DNA of 64,000 bases, taken from Clostridia bacterium (GTDB lineage Bacteria > Bacillota > Clostridia > Oscillospirales > Acutalibacteraceae). This document shows positions 51,005 through 60,815 of this stretch, piece after piece (the stretch's first letter is position 1; the number at the start of each line of letters is the position of its first letter). The stretch spans positions 44,741 through 108,740 of the forward strand of contig JAFQQN010000005.1 of the NCBI GenBank assembly GCA_017410605.1. Reading direction: 5' to 3'. The position numbers and the translations under genes were made by a program. The notes below the pieces were generated by a model. The model saw nothing but the letters and a program-made list of their open reading frames with translations. It was not told the DNA's origin and did not search any database.

Positions 51005-52723
51005 TTATTGTTCAACAGATGTTGTGTTGCTGGAAGAACTTTGACTGTTACTTTCTGTTTGCTGAGCATTTTCATCCTGAGAATTATCGGTATTCGATGA
51101 AGACTCATTTTGAATAAGATTAGAATTATAATAAAGAATAATAGCTTCATCGGGGCTAAGCTTAGAGCCAAGCTCTGGAGAGGCTTCTATAATAACCTCT
51201 TCTTTAGTAGCCGTGTCCCCTCTTTTTTCAACAAACTCAATATTAGCAGGGTCGAAGCCCAACTCTAAAAGTGTAACATATGCCTGGTCTTTTGTCATAC
51301 CGGCAAGTTTTTTAGAAAGGGTAACCTCTTTCGGTCCAAGGCTTATTGTGAGTTCTACTTTAGTATCACGCTTAGCATTGGTTCCCACTGCCACCGACTG
51401 ACCGCAAACCTTTCCTCGCTCCACCTTGTCGTTATATTCCTTTTTGACTACGCTGAAAATAAACCACTTTTTATACTCGTCGTTATCAATAAGGGAAGCA
51501 TAGGTCTGGTTTGAAAAGTCGGGGGTAGAAAACAAGCTTTCAGGACGTGAGGGATTGCCTATATCACCAACCGACACAACACTTGGAACGGATGGAACAG
51601 ATGTTGAATTTTTATCCTCAGCCGGTTTCTTCAAAATTGCAAAATAAACTATAACTGCTAAAACTAACAATACTACAGCAGTAGCAACCGCCGCAATTAT
51701 TGTATATTTTTTGGTGGATATATTAGAAACCTTTTTATCTTCGGTTTTCTCTTTTGCGGGAGCCATAACTACATCAGATGACTCCAAATGCTCTTTAAAG
51801 CCGTCAATTGTCTGGGTTCTGTCCTCTTTTCTAAGCTGAAGTGCATTAGCCAAAGCAATAAGAACACCTCTTGGAAGCTCCTCGGCAACCGATTTTTGGA
51901 AGGTCATATTATCCTTTTCCAGGCGCGATAAAGCGTCGGTTGGTGGGTTTCCTGTAAGAGTTCTAAACAGGGTGGCCGCAAAGGAATAAACATCTGTAGA
52001 TGTTGTTAGTTCTTCTCCCTCATATTGCTCTATAGCTGCAAATCCGGGGAAGAGCTGAGAGGTCATATTGCTTTTAGCATTACGTATTTCGGGAATACGA
52101 AAACCCGTTAATCGAATTCTGCCATCACGGCCAACTACCAACGTTTCTGGTGATATTCCGCCGTGAACAATACCGGCACTGTGCATAGCTTTTATAGCAC
52201 TGATAAGCGGCAAAAACAATGGACGAACCTGTTCCCACTTAAGATTACCGCCGTTGCGAAGTAAAAACTCTTTGAGAGTTATTCCGGGAAGATATTCACT
52301 TACGCAATAAGCTGTGTTGTTGGTTTCGAATATATCGAATACTCTAAAAATTGCTTTTATTTCGTTTAATGAGGCCAAATTTTTATATAGCTCAATAAAC
52401 TTTAAAAGACCATCATTATAAGTAAAGTTCTCATCTGAAGCAACAATTACTGTATTGTCGTTGCCTCTTGTGCAAAAGCCTGTAGGATAATACTCTCTTA
52501 AAGTAACTACCATAGACTTTAGGTTATCAAAGGCTAAGTAGGTGTAACCACCACCGTTAGAAGAAAGCACCTTTCCCACAACATAGCGGCCGGCCAAAAC
52601 TGTTCTAAGCTTAATTGCCTCGGGTTCGTTATAGGTGTTTTCATCGAAACCGCAAACAGAACAAACTGTTTCTCTTCCGGTTTCACTCATACATCCCATA
52701 CATAAATTATCGGTATGTTGCAT
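51005..52723 (-). CDS. Zinc-ribbon, PASTA-repeat membrane pseudokinase
   Basis: About 572 residues. N-terminal CxxC pairs (LCMGCMSETGRETVCSVCGF) look like a zinc ribbon. A protein-kinase fold follows (about 40-315), but key residues are gone: the VAIK Lys is replaced (VTLREYYP), HRDxxxxN reads HGGISPETL, and DFG reads GFR. A Lys/Ser linker, a membrane span (TIIAAVATAVVLLVLAVIVY), two PASTA-like repeats (ending SLGPKEVTL and AIILYYNSN) and a Ser/Asn-rich tail complete it. Active relatives share the ribbon-kinase-PASTA layout and sense cell-wall ligands; this one probably scaffolds. The start at 52723 is set by AAAGGAT spacing. It is the last gene after ribF, 35 bases apart. Confidence 0.9.
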   Translation of the reverse strand: MQHTDNLCMGCMSETGRETVCSVCGFDENTYNEPEAIKLRTVLAGRYVVGKVLSSNGGGYTYLAFDNLKSMVVTLREYYPTGFCTRGNDNTVIVASDENFTYNDGLLKFIELYKNLASLNEIKAIFRVFDIFETNNTAYCVSEYLPGITLKEFLLRNGGNLKWEQVRPLFLPLISAIKAMHSAGIVHGGISPETLVVGRDGRIRLTGFRIPEIRNAKSNMTSQLFPGFAAIEQYEGEELTTSTDVYSFAATLFRTLTGNPPTDALSRLEKDNMTFQKSVAEELPRGVLIALANALQLRKEDRTQTIDGFKEHLESSDVVMAPAKEKTEDKKVSNISTKKYTIIAAVATAVVLLVLAVIVYFAILKKPAEDKNSTSVPSVPSVVSVGDIGNPSRPESLFSTPDFSNQTYASLIDNDEYKKWFIFSVVKKEYNDKVERGKVCGQSVAVGTNAKRDTKVELTISLGPKEVTLSKKLAGMTKDQAYVTLLELGFDPANIEFVEKRGDTATKEEVIIEASPELGSKLSPDEAIILYYNSNLIQNESSSNTDNSQDENAQQTESNSQSSSSNTTSVEQ

Positions 52724-52758
52724 TAAAATCATCCTTTCGTATGATTACAGTAAACAGG

Positions 52759-53610
52759 CTAAAGCTGTTTTACTGAAGCTATATCACACTGAATGGCCCT
52801 TTGAAGCTCCTCCAGTGAGTTAAACCTTGTTTCTTCACGCATAAACCTTAATAGACTAACTTCGGCAACTTCGCCGTAAACTTCACCGTCAAAATCAAAT
52901 ATATAAGTTTCACTTGTTGGCAAATCAGTTTTAAAGGTAGGTCTAATTCCGAAATTTGTTATGCTTTTATAAGCCTTACCGTTAATTTGCGTTTGGCTTA
53001 AATATACACCAAATTTTGGAATAACTTTCATTTCGGGGTAAGGGATATTTACTGTTGGGAAGCCAATGGTTCGGCCGCGCCTATCGCCATGACAAATTTT
53101 CCCCGAAAAGGAAAAGGGTCTGCCTAAAATAATTGCGGCATTTTCCATATCACCTAGAGAAATACACTGTCTGATTTTGGTTGATGAAGCTATTTGGCCA
53201 CCTACCGTGACAGCAGGAGATATTACACACTTTATTCCCTTAACATTACAAAACTCTTTAATTGTTTGAGTATTGCCTGCCGCGTTTTTACCAAACCTAA
53301 AATCAAACCCCACAGAAAAAACAGCCGGGTTGTACTTTTGAAACATTTGCTCTAAAAATTCTTTTGGAGGAATATTTTTAACCTCTTCAAAATTCAGAAC
53401 AACCGCCTCTATACCCATTTTATTTATTAAAGCTAATTTTTCTTCTCTAGTTAAAATTAGTTCTATTTTATTTTGCATTTTTGGTGGGACATCAAAGGTT
53501 ACGGCCATTGGTTTATAGCCGCTTTGGGTTACCGACTTCAAAACCGCCATATGCCCAATATGAAGCCCGTCAAAGGTACCAAATGCTATTGCGCTTTTTT
53601 GCAAAGCCAT
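52759..53610 (-). CDS. ribF: Bifunctional riboflavin kinase / FAD synthetase
   Basis: 283 residues. Adenylyltransferase half with AIAFGTFDGLHIGHMAVLKS (HxGH nucleotidyl motif) and SVGFDFRFGKNAAGNTQTIK. Kinase half with GRRGRTIGFPTVNIPY-type signature (GDRRGRTIGFPTVNI) and ITNFGIRPTFKTD. It makes FMN and then FAD. It follows truB by one base within the translation operon, a conserved position in Firmicutes. Confidence 0.96.
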   Translation of the reverse strand: MALQKSAIAFGTFDGLHIGHMAVLKSVTQSGYKPMAVTFDVPPKMQNKIELILTREEKLALINKMGIEAVVLNFEEVKNIPPKEFLEQMFQKYNPAVFSVGFDFRFGKNAAGNTQTIKEFCNVKGIKCVISPAVTVGGQIASSTKIRQCISLGDMENAAIILGRPFSFSGKICHGDRRGRTIGFPTVNIPYPEMKVIPKFGVYLSQTQINGKAYKSITNFGIRPTFKTDLPTSETYIFDFDGEVYGEVAEVSLLRFMREETRFNSLEELQRAIQCDIASVKQL

Positions 53611-53611
53611 A

Positions 53612-54517
53612 TCATTCCTTATTATCTGTATTATTCACGAAGTTTATTAAACATTCTATTTTCAGCTCAGTTTTTTCAGCATCTACAACACCAAGACCTA
53701 AGAATATATCTTTATATTTCACTCGATAAATTTTATCTGTCTGAGGTTTGGTTAAACCCGGCAATCGCTCTAAAGCCAAGGCCCCACCGTTGCAAAACCT
53801 TATTGCCTGTTTTTGAGAAACGAAAACTACAGGGTAATGTTCGACTACCCTTTCTTCGCTGATCAAAAATTTTTCAACATTTTCTTTTGTAAGTTCTTCA
53901 AGTGAAGCACACTGTTCCAGCTTATATCCCGCCGTGCTGGCCCTTTCAAGGGAAATTAAAACCGCACCGGTGCCGAGTGCCTTTCCTAAATCGTGGGCAA
54001 GGCTTCTTATGTAGGTTCCCTTAGAACAGTTAACCCTCATTGAAAATTCACAACCGTCAAAATTCGAAATTTCCAGACTGTTTATTGTAACCTCGCGGGA
54101 GGGTCGCTCAACCTCAACACCTTGCCTTGCGAGTTTATAAAGAGGTGTTCCGTCTTTTTTTATTGCAGAATACATAGGCGGGGTTTGGCTTATTCTGCCC
54201 ACAAAGCTTGCGGCGGCCTTTTCAAGCTGTGAAAGATTTATATTAACAGGGTTAGTAGACAACACATTGCCTGTAATATCTAATGTGTCGGTAGTAACAC
54301 CTAACCTTACCCCAGCTATATATTCTTTATCGGCCTCTAGCAGATATTTCGAAAGCAAGGTGGCTCTGCCTACCAAAATTGGCAACACACCTGTGGCCAT
54401 TGGGTCTAATGTGCCGGTATGCCCTACCCTTTTTGTACCGCAAAGCCATTTAACCTTTGCAACCGCCCCGAAGGAGGTTATATCCTTGGGCTTATTTATC
54501 AGCAGTAACCCCTGCAC
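53612..54517 (-). CDS. truB: tRNA pseudouridine-55 synthase
   Basis: 301 residues. KRVGHTGTLDPMATGVLPIL carries the catalytic Asp, then EYIAGVRLGVTTDTLDITGN, YSAIKKDGTPLYKLARQGVE and CSKGTYIRSLAHDLGKALGT. A C-terminal PUA-like domain is present. The GTG start has GGAGG 8 bases upstream and overlaps nrnA by 26 bases. Confidence 0.97.
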   Translation of the reverse strand: MQGLLLINKPKDITSFGAVAKVKWLCGTKRVGHTGTLDPMATGVLPILVGRATLLSKYLLEADKEYIAGVRLGVTTDTLDITGNVLSTNPVNINLSQLEKAAASFVGRISQTPPMYSAIKKDGTPLYKLARQGVEVERPSREVTINSLEISNFDGCEFSMRVNCSKGTYIRSLAHDLGKALGTGAVLISLERASTAGYKLEQCASLEELTKENVEKFLISEERVVEHYPVVFVSQKQAIRFCNGGALALERLPGLTKPQTDKIYRVKYKDIFLGLGVVDAEKTELKIECLINFVNNTDNKE

Positions 54518-55490
54518 TTTCTTCCTCCAATACTGCCCTTACGGCCAATAATATTTTTTCTTTTGCCTGGTCAAGACTATATTTATTTGAAATCTGACAG
54601 CCAGAGGCCCTTATATGTCCTCCGCCCCCTAAAAGACCGCAAATTTTAGATGCATCAACAGGGGGATAGGTTCTGACCGATGCCTTAAAGCTACCATCTT
54701 CCTTTTCTCTTATGGTAACACCCACCAAAACCCCCTCTATTGTGCGTGGAATAGCGGTGATGCCATCAATATCCTGGTCTTTACAGCCGGTTTGCTCATA
54801 CATTTGCCTTGTAATGGTAATAACAGCACAGCTGTCATTAAAATAAAACTCCATATTATCCAAAGCCATTTTTTCAAGCTGTAGCCTTAGTCTGCTTTTT
54901 GTTTCAAACATTATACGGTTAATTTCTGCCGTATCAATACCGGTTTCCATTAAGGCCGCACCTATACGAAGGGTCTTGGCAGTAGTATTTGAAAAGCGAA
55001 AGCAACCGGTATCGGTAGAAATGCCGGTATAAAGCGCCAAAGCCATTTTTTTGTCTATTTCAACACCAAGACACCCTGCAATATCAAAAATACATTCACA
55101 ATTGGCACCGGCCGAAGAATCTAAATAGGTTCTTTTGGCATAGCCTGTGTTAGACATATGATGGTCAATACAAAGCTCTATATTCTTGCTGTATTTTTCT
55201 TCTAAGCTACCCAAAAGCTTAGTATCTGCCACATCTACTGCAATAACTGTAAAGTCTTCCTTTGCGGTATAACAAGCGGTATCAATAAAATAGTTATATT
55301 TATTTGGAATTTCATCAGAGCATATTACAGTGGCATTTTTTCCTAACTTAGCCAATATCATAAGCAGGGCATGGGCAGAGCCTAAGGTATCCCCATCGGG
55401 ACTGGCGTGGGTTAAAATTAAATAATTATTATTCTCTCTTAAAAACCTTGCGGTTTCCTCTAATGATAAAAGTTGTGTTTTATTTTCCAT
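54492..55490 (-). CDS. nrnA: DHH-family nanoRNase / pAp phosphatase NrnA
   Basis: About 332 residues. DHH motifs ILTHASPDGDTLGSAHALLM, IAVDVADTKLL and LCIDHHMSNTGYAKR; the DHHA1 C-terminal domain ends CGLLGGGGHIRASGCQIS. It degrades 2-5 nt RNAs and dephosphorylates pAp using metal. The start at 55490 has AGGTG 6 bases upstream; an in-frame GTG two codons earlier overlaps that site. Confidence 0.95.
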   Translation of the reverse strand: MENKTQLLSLEETARFLRENNNYLILTHASPDGDTLGSAHALLMILAKLGKNATVICSDEIPNKYNYFIDTACYTAKEDFTVIAVDVADTKLLGSLEEKYSKNIELCIDHHMSNTGYAKRTYLDSSAGANCECIFDIAGCLGVEIDKKMALALYTGISTDTGCFRFSNTTAKTLRIGAALMETGIDTAEINRIMFETKSRLRLQLEKMALDNMEFYFNDSCAVITITRQMYEQTGCKDQDIDGITAIPRTIEGVLVGVTIREKEDGSFKASVRTYPPVDASKICGLLGGGGHIRASGCQISNKYSLDQAKEKILLAVRAVLEEESAGVTADK

Positions 55491-55498
55491 AGTCACAC

Positions 55499-55852
55499 CT
55501 ATTCATCATCTCTGTGAGAAAAAGAATTGATAATTCCCATAATATCTGCACTTTTTAGTATTGAATCGTCAGCCACAAAGCGAAGCTCAGGGACCTTGCG
55601 AAGCTTCAGTCTAGAGCCAAGCTCACGCCGCAGAAAACCTGCGGCATTTTTAAGACCCTTAACAGATTCTAAGGTAGCTTCCTCGCCATCAATTGCGCTA
55701 ACATATATTGTAGCGTAAGAAAGGTCCCCGGAAACATCAACCTTTACTATGCTTATGAGTTTACTTACCCTGGGGTCCTTAACCTCGCGAAGCAATTGTG
55801 ACATAGCCATATGAACATCTGAAGTAATTCTTCCGAGTTTCTTATCTGCCAT
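55499..55852 (-). CDS. rbfA: Ribosome-binding factor A
   Basis: 117 residues. KH-like fold with MSQLLREVKDPRVSKLISIV, VDVSGDLSYATIYVSAIDG and LRRELGSRLKLRKVPELRFV. It matures the 16S rRNA 5' end in 30S assembly. Directly downstream of infB. Confidence 0.97.
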   Translation of the reverse strand: MADKKLGRITSDVHMAMSQLLREVKDPRVSKLISIVKVDVSGDLSYATIYVSAIDGEEATLESVKGLKNAAGFLRRELGSRLKLRKVPELRFVADDSILKSADIMGIINSFSHRDDE

Positions 55853-55877
55853 AAATTTTTCCTTTCAACCGCAAGGC

Positions 55878-58487
55878 TTAATCGCGGTATTCTTCAATAA
55901 CAAAGGCTTCAAAAATGTCGCCTTCCTTAACATCGTTGAATTTTTCAAGCCCTATACCGCATTCATAACCTTGGGCAACCTCTTTAACATCGTCCTTAAA
56001 TCGGCGCAGAGATTGAATTTTATCCTCAGTAATAACAATACCGTCACGAACAACACGAATTTCAGCCGCACGGGTAACCTTACCTGACTGAACGTAACAA
56101 CCGGCAATGGTGCCAACGCTGGAAATTTTATAGGTATCGCGAACCTCAATTTGTCCCAAAGCAACCTCGCGGAATTTAGGAGCCAACATACCCTTCATGG
56201 CGGCGGTAATTTCTTCAATGCAGTCATAAATAACGCGGTACATACGCATATCTATACCGTCACGCTCGGCAGATGCCTTAGCAACTGCATCGGGGCGAAC
56301 ATTAAAGCCAACAATAATTGCACCAGAGGTTCCGGCCAACATAACATCAGACTCGTTAATAGCACCAACACCACCGTGAATAACCTTAACACGAACCTCT
56401 TCGTTGCTAAGCTTTTCAAGGCTTTCGCGAACAGCCTCAACAGAGCCCTGAACATCGGCCTTAACAATAATATTAAGCTCTTTCATATCACCCTCTTCAA
56501 GGTGAGAGAAAAGATTATCAAGTGTAACCTTAGATGCGGCCTTAAACTCTTCTTCCTTAGCCTTTTGTTTTCTTTGTTCAACAAGCTGACGGGCAAGGCG
56601 CTCGTCTGAAACGGCATCGAAGGAATCGCCGGCAGAGGGAACCTCTGCAAGACCGGTAATTTCAACCGGAACAGAAGGACCCGCCTCTTTAAGCTGCTGA
56701 CCCTTTTCGTTGGTCATAATACGAACACGGCCAACCGAAGAACCGGCAACTATAATATCTCCGGCTTTTAAGGTTCCGTTTTGAACCAAAAGGGTTGCAA
56801 CAGGGCCACGGCCCTTATCAAGACGAGCCTCGATAACAATACCCTTACCTCTACGGTCGGGGTTAGCCTTAAGCTCCATCATTTCGGCAACAAGAAGAAT
56901 ATTTTCCAAAAGCTTATCAATACCCATATGGGTATGCGCCGAAACGGGAACGCAAATAATGTCACCGCCCCACTCTTCAGGAACCAAGGAATGTTCGGTA
57001 AGCTGTTGTAAAACTCTGTCGGGGTTAGCTTCCGGCTTATCCATTTTATTAATAGCAACAATAATTTGAACATTCGCGGCCTTGGCATGGTTAATTGCCT
57101 CAATAGTCTGTGGCATTATACCGTCGTCTGCGGCAACAACCAAAACTGCAATATCGGTAGCCATTGCACCACGCTGACGCATTGAGGTAAATGCGGCATG
57201 ACCGGGTGTATCAAGGAAGGTTATATCCTGTCCCTCATGGTTAACTCTATAAGCACCAATATGCTGAGTAATACCACCCGCCTCTGTGCTGGTAACCTTT
57301 GCGTTACGAATAGCATCTAAAAGTGAGGTTTTACCGTGGTCAACGTGACCCATAACAACAACAACGGGGCATCTTGGCTTAAGGCTCTCTGCTGTATCCT
57401 CTGTGTCGTCCATAATACGGTCTTCAATGGTAACAACAACTGCCTTTTTAATTTTACAGCCCATTTCTAACACTACTATTTCGGCAGTATCATAATCAAT
57501 GGTCTGTGTAACACTTGCCATAACACCAAGCTTCATTAAAACCTTAATAACCTCGGCGGCGGTTTTCTTCATTTGGGAGGCAAGCTCGCCAACAGTTATT
57601 TCGTCACCAACTGTAACGGTAACAGGGGTTTTCTTAATGCGCTCAAGCTGCATTCTGCGAAGCTTGTCGGCCTCGGTTTCCCTTTTAACACCTTGAGGAC
57701 GTCGATAATCGTGAGATTTTTGCTTAATCTTCTGCTTTCTCTGCATATTATCGCGCATTGTATTGGCAGGTGCGATTGATTCGTATTTCTCGTTGTATTT
57801 TTCCATATCAACGTTATTTGCGCGTGTATCTACCCTACGAATTTGGGCAGGACCGCGGTTAGGCGCAGGGCCACCTGCCTTTTCCTTTTTAGGCTGTGGC
57901 GGAATATAAATAGGTTCGCTGTTATTAACAGGCTTATCTGCTTTTTGGGCCTTATTAGGTGTACTCTTAACCGTCTCAGCCTTTTTGACCTCCGGCTTTT
58001 TAACTTCAGGCTTTTTAGGCTCGGCCTTTTTAACCGCAGGTTTTACAGGCTCAGTATTTTTAGGTTCGGCCTTTTGTACTACCGGTTTAACAGCTTCTGA
58101 TTTAACCTGGTCTTTATTTTTGTTTTGTACCTTTTTCTCTTCAGGCTTTTTCTCAACAGTGGCTTCTGCAGGTTTCTGTACAGCTTCACGTTTTTTGCGC
58201 TCTGCAGCAGCCTCCTTTTTAATTTGTTCTAATTTTTTAAGCTCATCCTCACGCTGACGCTCGGCTTTATTTCTTGCTTCGTTTCCTATTGCAAAATATT
58301 CGTCAAAGCTTTTAACCTCGTGGTTTTTGGTGAGTTTATTAAAGATATAATCAAGCTCATTTTCTTCTAAAGACTGAGAGCTTTTTTTGGCTTCTCCACC
58401 AAGGGGAGCCAAAAGTGCTATAATATCTTTTGATGATAATGCAAAGTCTTTAGCTACATCGCTGACGCGATATTTAACATTTGCCAT
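55878..58487 (-). CDS. infB: Translation initiation factor IF-2
   Basis: 869 residues. The N-terminal helical IF2-N segment ([20 protein letters not shown]) is followed by a long Lys/Pro/Glu-rich linker (about 85-265) with repeated KPAxxKAEPK units. The GTPase domain has G1 [21 protein letters not shown]3 [20 protein letters not shown] and G4 [15 protein letters not shown], then the C-terminal barrels. It delivers initiator tRNA to the 30S subunit. GGAGG precedes the ATG, and the L7Ae-like gene overlaps its start by 14 bases. Confidence 0.98.
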   Translation of the reverse strand: MANVKYRVSDVAKDFALSSKDIIALLAPLGGEAKKSSQSLEENELDYIFNKLTKNHEVKSFDEYFAIGNEARNKAERQREDELKKLEQIKKEAAAERKKREAVQKPAEATVEKKPEEKKVQNKNKDQVKSEAVKPVVQKAEPKNTEPVKPAVKKAEPKKPEVKKPEVKKAETVKSTPNKAQKADKPVNNSEPIYIPPQPKKEKAGGPAPNRGPAQIRRVDTRANNVDMEKYNEKYESIAPANTMRDNMQRKQKIKQKSHDYRRPQGVKRETEADKLRRMQLERIKKTPVTVTVGDEITVGELASQMKKTAAEVIKVLMKLGVMASVTQTIDYDTAEIVVLEMGCKIKKAVVVTIEDRIMDDTEDTAESLKPRCPVVVVMGHVDHGKTSLLDAIRNAKVTSTEAGGITQHIGAYRVNHEGQDITFLDTPGHAAFTSMRQRGAMATDIAVLVVAADDGIMPQTIEAINHAKAANVQIIVAINKMDKPEANPDRVLQQLTEHSLVPEEWGGDIICVPVSAHTHMGIDKLLENILLVAEMMELKANPDRRGKGIVIEARLDKGRGPVATLLVQNGTLKAGDIIVAGSSVGRVRIMTNEKGQQLKEAGPSVPVEITGLAEVPSAGDSFDAVSDERLARQLVEQRKQKAKEEEFKAASKVTLDNLFSHLEEGDMKELNIIVKADVQGSVEAVRESLEKLSNEEVRVKVIHGGVGAINESDVMLAGTSGAIIVGFNVRPDAVAKASAERDGIDMRMYRVIYDCIEEITAAMKGMLAPKFREVALGQIEVRDTYKISSVGTIAGCYVQSGKVTRAAEIRVVRDGIVITEDKIQSLRRFKDDVKEVAQGYECGIGLEKFNDVKEGDIFEAFVIEEYRD

Positions 58488-58788
58488 TGGTATTTCCTCC
58501 TTGCAAAATTGCTTTGCAAAAGCCGTCGTCGCAAGTGGCGACCACCCCTGCTTTGGTGCCTATAGCTTGTGACACCGTAAAAGTATCAAAAGGAACCCTT
58601 ATAACAACCGCTTTTCCTTTTTGTGCGAAAAAGCGAAGCTCCTTTTCGGTTTTTTCTGAAATATCCTCTGCTACCATTACAAGGCACTTTTTCCCCTCTT
58701 TAATTAAAAAGGTAACCTTTTCGGTGCCTGTAATAAGTTTTCCCGCCTTTCGGCAAAAACCAAGCAGAGTAAGAAGCTTATTGGTCAA
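58474..58788 (-). CDS. L7Ae-like ribosomal RNA-binding protein (YlxQ type)
   Basis: 104 residues of the L7Ae/L30e/S12e/Gadd45 fold: [20 protein letters not shown] and [20 protein letters not shown], then [21 protein letters not shown] region. It binds kink-turn RNA. TTG start within the end of ylxR (11-base overlap); it in turn overlaps infB by 14 bases. Confidence 0.92.
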   Translation of the reverse strand: MTNKLLTLLGFCRKAGKLITGTEKVTFLIKEGKKCLVMVAEDISEKTEKELRFFAQKGKAVVIRVPFDTFTVSQAIGTKAGVVATCDDGFCKAILQGGNTNGKC

Positions 58789-59050
58789 CAGCGTTCAACT
58801 CCTCTTCAAGGCTATTGCAAACACTGTCGGGTATTACACATTCAAAAACGCGCTGAAACCTTTTGGCCTTAATTGCCCGAGCCAAACAATCGTTGCTTTT
58901 GCAAATGTATGCCCCTCTACCGTTTTTCTTACCCGAAATATCTAATGAAATTTCACCTTCGGGTGATTTAACAACACGTATAAGCTCTTTCTTAGGCTTC
59001 ATTTCCATACAGCCTACACATTGGCGCATAGGTATTTTTTTTATGCCCAT
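58778..59050 (-). CDS. ylxR: YlxR RNA-binding protein
   Basis: 90 residues. IPMRQCVGCMEMKPKKELIR and KKNGRGAYICKSNDCLARAI, the two conserved blocks with four cysteines. Nucleic-acid-binding, in the standard nusA-ylxR-ylxQ-infB order. Confidence 0.95.
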   Translation of the reverse strand: MGIKKIPMRQCVGCMEMKPKKELIRVVKSPEGEISLDISGKKNGRGAYICKSNDCLARAIKAKRFQRVFECVIPDSVCNSLEEELNAVDQ

Positions 59051-59074
59051 TAAGTCACGCCCTTTATAACAAAA

Positions 59075-60139
59075 TTATTCGTCTTCACCGTAATAGCCGC
59101 TCTCAGGACGAATATCTATCTTCCAACCTGTTAGCTTAGCGGCAAGGCGAACATTCTGACCCTTGTTGCCAATAGCAAGAGAAAGCTGTGAATCGGGAAC
59201 GGTAGCACGACAGGCCTTAGGCTCTTCGCTGATGATTTCAACCGAAACAACCTTGGCGGGAGAAAGTGCTTCAGAAATAAACTCTACCGGGTCTTCAGAG
59301 TATTTAACAATTTCAATCTTCTCGCCGGAAAGCTCTTCGACTATTTGGTTAACACGGGCACCGCGCTGACCTATACAAGCGCCAACGGCATCAATTTCTT
59401 CATTTGCACTGTAAACGGCAAGTTTGCTCTTGGCACCAGCCTGGCGGGAAACGGCCTTAATTTCAATAGTTCCATCGAAAATTTCGGGGACTTCCATTTC
59501 AAAAAGACGCTTCACAAGTCCCGGGTGTGTACGTGAAATAATTGCCTTAGGGCCCTTTTCGGTTTCCTTAACGTCTACAATATAAACCTTTACGTGGTCG
59601 CCCTCATAAAGCACCTCATCAGGAACCTGTTCGCCCTTAAGTAAAATGGCCTCTCCACGGCCAATGTTAACGGTTGCATTACCTGTTTTTGGGTCAATTC
59701 TTTCAACCACTGCGGTAACAAGCTCATGATTGCGGCTTTGGAATTCTGCCAGGGTTTGACCCTTTTCGGCCTCTTTAATGCCTTGTCTTATAACGTGCTT
59801 ACAGGTTTGAGCCATAATTCTTCCGAAGTTTTTGGTATCAAGCTTAATTTCAATAATATCGCCCTCGGCAGCATTTTTCTTATATGTCTTAGCCTGTTCA
59901 ACGGTTATGTCGGCATATTCGTCTTCAATTTCTGCCACAACATTTTTTCTAACATAAACCTTCATTTTCTGCTTTTCAAGGTCAATATCACAGAAAACAA
60001 TTTCTCTTCCGCCGTATTCTTTTTTTACGGCTGTTACAATAGCATTTTCAATTTTTTCTGCAAGAAAATGGGCATCAATACCCTTTTCCTCTTCCATTTG
60101 CATTAAGGCCGCAAAAAATTCCTTAGTATCCTTACTCAT
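59075..60139 (-). CDS. nusA: Transcription termination/antitermination factor NusA
   Basis: About 354 residues. N-terminal polymerase-binding domain (AALMQMEEEKGIDAHFLAEK), S1 domain (about 135-200), then KH1 and KH2 (GACIGQRGARVNQIVEEL, QLSLAIGNKGQNVRLAAKLT). No acidic C-terminal repeats, as in Firmicutes. The ATG at 60139 gives the usual N-terminus; an in-frame TTG at 60157 overlaps the GGAGG. Confidence 0.97.
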   Translation of the reverse strand: MSKDTKEFFAALMQMEEEKGIDAHFLAEKIENAIVTAVKKEYGGREIVFCDIDLEKQKMKVYVRKNVVAEIEDEYADITVEQAKTYKKNAAEGDIIEIKLDTKNFGRIMAQTCKHVIRQGIKEAEKGQTLAEFQSRNHELVTAVVERIDPKTGNATVNIGRGEAILLKGEQVPDEVLYEGDHVKVYIVDVKETEKGPKAIISRTHPGLVKRLFEMEVPEIFDGTIEIKAVSRQAGAKSKLAVYSANEEIDAVGACIGQRGARVNQIVEELSGEKIEIVKYSEDPVEFISEALSPAKVVSVEIISEEPKACRATVPDSQLSLAIGNKGQNVRLAAKLTGWKIDIRPESGYYGEDE

Positions 60140-60170
60140 TTTTCCATTTTCCTCCAATATGTTAATTTAA

Positions 60171-60629
60171 TTATTCATCATCACAAAGCTTTGCTTTAGA
60201 AACCTCCGCCCCAGCAAAAGCAATCTCTTGACCGTCAACCTCTAAAACAGGGCCTTTATTATAAGCCTTTAAAACACCGCGGAAGTTTTTAACCCCATCT
60301 TTAGCCTTATAAAGGGTAAGTGCTATTTCACTTCCAATAAAGCTTTCGAAATGTTCTTCGCTTCTAAGTTCTCTTCCAAGACTGGGTGAGCAAACCTCTA
60401 AATAATAAGAAACCTCAATAGGGTCTGCCTCATCTAATATTGGGTCTACCGCGTGGGAAACATCGGCACAATCGTTAATTCCAACGCCGCCCTCTTTATC
60501 AATAAAAATGCGAAGATACCAAGAGGCGCCCTCTTTAACAAAACGTACATCCCACAGCTTAAGACCTAAATCCTCTATAGGCTTTAACACAAGCTGACTA
60601 ACCTTTTGAGCAGTGCTGTTACCTGCCAT
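60171..60629 (-). CDS. rimP: Ribosome maturation factor RimP
   Basis: 152 residues. LKLWDVRFVKEGASWYLRIF, CADVSHAVDPILDEADPIEV and the conserved LEVCSPSLGRELRSEEHFES; the C-terminal SH3-like barrel follows. It assists 30S assembly. First gene of the operon that runs to the pseudokinase at 51005. Confidence 0.96.
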   Translation of the reverse strand: MAGNSTAQKVSQLVLKPIEDLGLKLWDVRFVKEGASWYLRIFIDKEGGVGINDCADVSHAVDPILDEADPIEVSYYLEVCSPSLGRELRSEEHFESFIGSEIALTLYKAKDGVKNFRGVLKAYNKGPVLEVDGQEIAFAGAEVSKAKLCDDE

Positions 60630-60647
60630 TTACATTAGCTCCTTTCG

Positions 60648-60700
60648 AAAAAGGCAAAGTGCCTAACAAAAAGTGAAGAGCGGGTCGCCCCACTCTTCAA
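60648..60700 (-). promoter_or_regulatory. Leader hairpins upstream of rimP
   Basis: On the minus strand a GAAGAG/CTCTTC hairpin (60675-60680 with 60693-60698, GGG/CCC inside) is followed by a U-run. A second small hairpin AGGC/GCCT (60652-60664) is followed by five U residues and then the AAAGGAG site. This resembles an attenuator pair in the leader of the nusA-infB operon. Confidence 0.5.
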
Positions 60701-60815
60701 AAACACCTTACTTAACTACAAGTAGTATACCACACTACTTAGAAAAAATCAATAGTTTTTTATATTTATTATATTAATACTCTAAATAAAATTGTTGCAG
60801 ATATTATAGACAAGA

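Noticed and set aside
56151..56609. Plus-strand frame within infB
   Set aside because: Shadow of a strongly conserved gene on the other strand.
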